DNA of 7,785 bases from JBGPIT01 sp041485125 (lineage in GTDB: Bacteria; Desulfobacterota; Binatia; UTPRO1), in NCBI GenBank assembly GCA_041485125.1, contig JBGPIT010000245.1, positions 1 to 7,785 of the forward strand. The letters are read 5' to 3'. Shown here piece by piece: positions 5,882 through 7,785 of this stretch. Position 1 is the first letter of the stretch. The number at the start of each line of letters is the position of its first letter. A program made the position numbers and the translations under genes. Below the pieces are notes generated by a model. That model had not been told where the DNA came from. It saw only the letters and a list, made by a program, of their open reading frames with translations, and did not search any database.

Positions 5882-6165
5882 GTGCGAGCCCAGTTGCTGC
5901 TTCGGGAGCGGAAGGAGCTCGATCAGGGAGGCTTCGTCGAACTGGTGCTGTGGAAACTGCCAAGCCCGACGGCAGATCGACCGCATGGCTACAAGTACCG
6001 ACTTGCCTATGTTCAGGGGAAACGATGCGTACTGCGCTACGACAAACAGGCAAGGGCGATCATCGACACGTCGGCTCGAGATCGGAGCCGTATTGCTTCA
6101 CGACGGTGGACGCCCTGCTGAACGACTTCATGCGCGAGGTGCGCGCACGAGGAAGGCGACGATGA
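5882..6165 (+). pseudogene. tumE: TumE-family (DUF6516) toxin, disrupted by a frameshift
   Basis: From GTG 5882 the frame reads RAQLLLRERKELDQGGFVEL, then HGYKYRLAYVQGKRCVLRYD, the first two thirds of a TumE-family toxin. It then drifts to an early stop at 6121. The missing end is in the frame one base back: GKGDHRHVG (from 6049), EPYCFTTVDALLNDFMREV, stop TGA 6163-6165. Joined, these give about 94 residues, normal for the family. The HRH triplet and YD segment are the most conserved features. The break lies at 6041-6054 (GACAAACAGGCAAG). It is explained by loss of one G from a GGG, or of one GGCA from a tandem pair. A sequencing error is possible; no slippery heptamer for programmed shifting is visible. 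The restored stop overlaps the antitoxin ATG as ATGA, so the intact ancestor was a coupled toxin-antitoxin pair. The molecular target of TumE is not known to me. Confidence 0.75.
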
Positions 6166-6509
6166 AGCGAACCGTCACGATCGAGATCTCCGGCCTAGAG
6201 CAGTCGCTGAAGCGGTTTGCCAAGGGATGGCGATCGGGTCGTCGTATCGGCGAGGTGATCAGTTTCGAATCGCCTGAGGTCCTCTTCCGTCGCATCACAC
6301 CGAAGCGTTGGACGGTGCTGACAGCGCTTCAGTCATCGGGTCCGCAATCGGTTCGCGAGCTATCCCGTGAGCTTCAGCGCGACGTCAAGAACGTCCATGG
6401 GGATGTGCAGGCACTGATCGAGATCGGGCTCATCGAGCGCCAGGGCAGTACGATTCGTGTCCCGTTCGACGAGATCCGCACAGCCTTCCGGTTGACGCGT
6501 GCTGCATGA
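6162..6509 (+). CDS. tumA: TumA-like winged helix-turn-helix antitoxin/regulator
   Basis: 115 residues. The ATG at 6162 overlaps the restored tumE stop (ATGA) and is preceded by GAGGAAGG at 6149-6156. The same frame is open much further upstream, but that stretch overlaps tumE and is not coding in character. After a short N-terminal beta-like segment (KRTVTIEISG) the region from about residue 38 to 110 forms a winged helix. It shows SFESPEVLFRRITPKRW, a helix pair with SVRELSRELQRDVKNVHGDV, then GLIERQGSTIRVPFDEI as the wing. This matches the MarR-like 'putative DNA-binding protein' family regularly found beside TumE. It is expected to neutralise TumE and repress the operon, perhaps at the repeats at 5832-5881. 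It appears intact although its toxin gene is broken, a pattern expected when a toxin is lost first. Confidence 0.8.
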   Translation: MKRTVTIEISGLEQSLKRFAKGWRSGRRIGEVISFESPEVLFRRITPKRWTVLTALQSSGPQSVRELSRELQRDVKNVHGDVQALIEIGLIERQGSTIRVPFDEIRTAFRLTRAA

Positions 6510-7540
6510 GCAGAGGGACGCTACGCCAGGTCGCACGCGAGCTGGGCGTGCGCTACGTGCTCGAGGGGAGCGTGCGTAAGGCCGGCAACCACGTACGTAT
6601 CGCCGCGCAGCTGATCGATGGAATAACCGGAACCCACCTCTGGGCGGAACGGTACGACCGGCAGCTGGTGGACATTTTCTCGGTGCAGGACGACATCACG
6701 CGGCACGTGGTGGGTGCGATCGAACCCCAGCTGTACGCCGCCGAGAACCTGCGCACTCAGAGCAAAGCACCGGAGAGCCTCGATGCGGGGGGATGCGTCA
6801 TACGAGGTCTGTGGCACCTCGGGCGCTTCACCAAGGACGACAACGAACAGGTGTGAAACCTTTTGCGGCAAGCCGTTGCCTTGAGCCCTCGTTACGCCAA
6901 AGCGCACAGCGTGCTCGCGTTTGCCGAGGCACGAACGGTGTTTTTCGGCGGCGACATCGATACGGCGCTGTCCACGGCGCGCCAGGAGGCACAGGCGGCC
7001 AGGACCTTGGACGATGATGACCCCTGGAGCTATTTTTCATCCGGATACATCGAATGCTTCGTGAGCAAATACGACGACGCAATCGCATGGTATCGTCGCG
7101 CGATCGAGTTGAACGAGAACTTCGCGCTCGCGCACGGCAACATGGCGGCGGCGCTTGCTCTTGGCGGGCAACCTGACGCGGCCATCGAGGCCGTCGATCG
7201 CTGCATGCGTATGAGCCTGCGCGATCCGTTCAACTTTGCCTACCTGCACTTCGCGGCCATCGGACATTTTGCGGCCGAACGCTACGCCGAGGGTGTTGCG
7301 TGCGAAGAGAGGGCGTTGCAGGAGCGCCCACATGCTCCTCCGGCACTTCGCTTTCTCGCCGCGTGTCATATCGGTCTCGGACAGATGGACGAAGCACGGA
7401 GCGCCATCGCAGAGGTGCTGCGGTTGGCTCCGGAAAGCTCGATCACGAGAGACGCCTACGGGCAAGTCGCGTACGCTCGCGCGAGCGACCGGGAGCGATA
7501 CGCAGCGGCCTTGCGCAAAGCCGGACTACCCGAGGAATGA
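6506..7540 (+). pseudogene. Truncated, stop-interrupted TPR part of a cyclase/TolB-TPR family protein
   Basis: The readable frame starts with TLRQVARELGVRYVLEGSVR, then GNHVRIAAQLIDGITGTHLW and ERYDRQLVDIFSVQDDITRH. In its family this is the linker after an adenylate/guanylate-cyclase (or similar signalling) domain. About four TPR-like repeats follow (PRYAKAHSVLAFAE; DPWSYFSSGY; NFALAHGNMAAAL; PDAAIEAVDRCMRMS; PPALRFLAACHIGL). The usual end RYAAALRKAGLPEE is present, so the C-terminus is complete. The N-terminal few hundred residues are absent: homology begins at about 6518, just after the tumA stop. Within the same frame TGA at 6854-6856 interrupts DDNEQV-stop-NLLRQAV. A CGA-to-TGA change would explain it. 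The ATG at 6506 overlapping tumA is probably a chance junction. A two-protein expression, with the second part starting at TTG 6863, is possible but unsupported by a ribosome binding site. Confidence 0.8.
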
Positions 7541-7545
7541 CCGAC

Positions 7546-7562
7546 GCGGCTTCGGGGGCCGC
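7546..7562 (+). terminator. Weak hairpin between convergent genes
   Basis: GCGGC (7546-7550) pairs with GCCGC (7558-7562) around TTCGGGG, just after the TPR pseudogene stop. No T-run follows. The rest of the 78-base gap to the toxin gene shows nothing else. Confidence 0.2.
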
Positions 7563-7618
7563 CAACCCACCTCCGCCCTCCCCCGCTTTCCCCGATCTGC
7601 CTCGCCGAGCACTCGACC

Positions 7619-7785
7619 TCAGTAGTGGTAGCGACATTGCGCGATCTGGAGCTCAGCCGCAGCCCCCTTGCCGACGACCCTGTATACGAGGCGATGCTCG
7701 GCGGTGATCCGCCGCGACCACCATCCCGCGAGGATGCCTCGCAGCGGTTCGGGCTTGCCGATGCCGGCAAACGCGCGCCGCTTGA
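7619..7785 (-). CDS. yoeB: YoeB/Txe-type mRNA-interferase toxin, C-terminal part (partial)
   Basis: Reading leftwards from the right edge, 54 residues precede the TGA at 7621-7619. They run KRRAFAGIGKPEPLRG, GWWSRRITAEHRLVYRV, and end in AQCRYHY. This is the diagnostic second half of the YoeB/Txe branch of RelE-fold toxins, ribosome-dependent endoribonucleases. The Arg of HRLVY and the terminal His-Tyr of RYHY are the known catalytic residues, and the SRRI and KPEPL blocks are conserved. An insertion of small residues (GKGAAAEL) sits in the last turn. The start and the partner antitoxin (YefM/Phd-type, normally directly upstream) lie beyond the window. The visible part is open with no damage, unlike the neighbouring TumE toxin. 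It is convergent with the TPR pseudogene. Confidence 0.88.
   Translation of the reverse strand, partial: KRRAFAGIGKPEPLRGILAGWWSRRITAEHRLVYRVVGKGAAAELQIAQCRYHY

Noticed and set aside
6041..6054. Programmed ribosomal frameshifting to make full-length TumE
   Set aside because: No X-XXY-YYZ slippery heptamer or downstream pseudoknot is evident; a small deletion explains the change more simply.
5838..6161. N-terminal extension of the tumA frame
   Set aside because: It overlaps the tumE reading frames, which carry conserved sequence. The ATG at 6162 has its own Shine-Dalgarno and fits the family start.
6854..6856. Selenocysteine decoding of the TGA
   Set aside because: The family has no selenocysteine here, the position fits an Arg (CGA), and no SECIS-like hairpin is apparent just downstream.
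2353..7785. CRISPR array, transposase or integrase
   Set aside because: I looked for spaced repeats and for DDE or tyrosine/serine recombinase motifs in the readable frames and found none in this window.

Overview
The window comes from a GC-rich bacterium with sigma-70-type promoters, bacterial tRNAs without encoded CCA ends, and both a glutamyl- and a glutaminyl-tRNA synthetase. That combination fits Proteobacteria-like or other GC-rich, partly uncultivated lineages. Nothing seen here fixes the phylum.

Layout. (1) 1-2352 is a housekeeping block for Glu/Gln translation. It holds the 3' end of gltX (+), a complete glnS (-) converging on it, then a promoter and two tRNA genes on the + strand, tRNA-Gln(CUG) and tRNA-Glu(CUC). 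(2) Directly behind tRNA-Glu a 14-bp copy of its 3' end (2364-2377) marks a possible attachment-site scar. From here to the right edge the content is accessory. (3) 2473-3006 (-) is a small two-gene unit: a four-cysteine, probably zinc-binding, conserved hypothetical protein, and a short ORF that resembles the C-terminal tail of a DUF1778/TacA antitoxin without its DNA-binding head. (4) 3143-5735 (+) is an overlapping pair encoding an archaeal-type XPB superfamily 2 helicase and a DUF790/Bax1 nuclease, the two partners of a known helicase-nuclease DNA-processing machine. (5) 5832-6509 (+) is a TumE/TumA-type toxin-antitoxin locus. It has repeats in its leader, a toxin gene broken by a frameshift and an intact winged-helix antitoxin. 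(6) 6506-7540 (+) is a decayed gene: the C-terminal TPR part of a cyclase/TolB-TPR family protein, headless and interrupted by an in-frame TGA. (7) 7619-7785 (-) is the C-terminal part of a YoeB/Txe mRNA-interferase toxin that runs off the window.

Reading: a conserved synthetase/tRNA locus flanks a tRNA-linked variable region. That region carries an XPB-Bax1 module and remnants of three toxin-antitoxin families. No integrase, transposase or CRISPR array is visible. The most notable item is the XPB-Bax1 pair in this setting. Its helicase appears to lack the acidic residues of the XPB 'RED' motif, and its role (repair or defence) is open.
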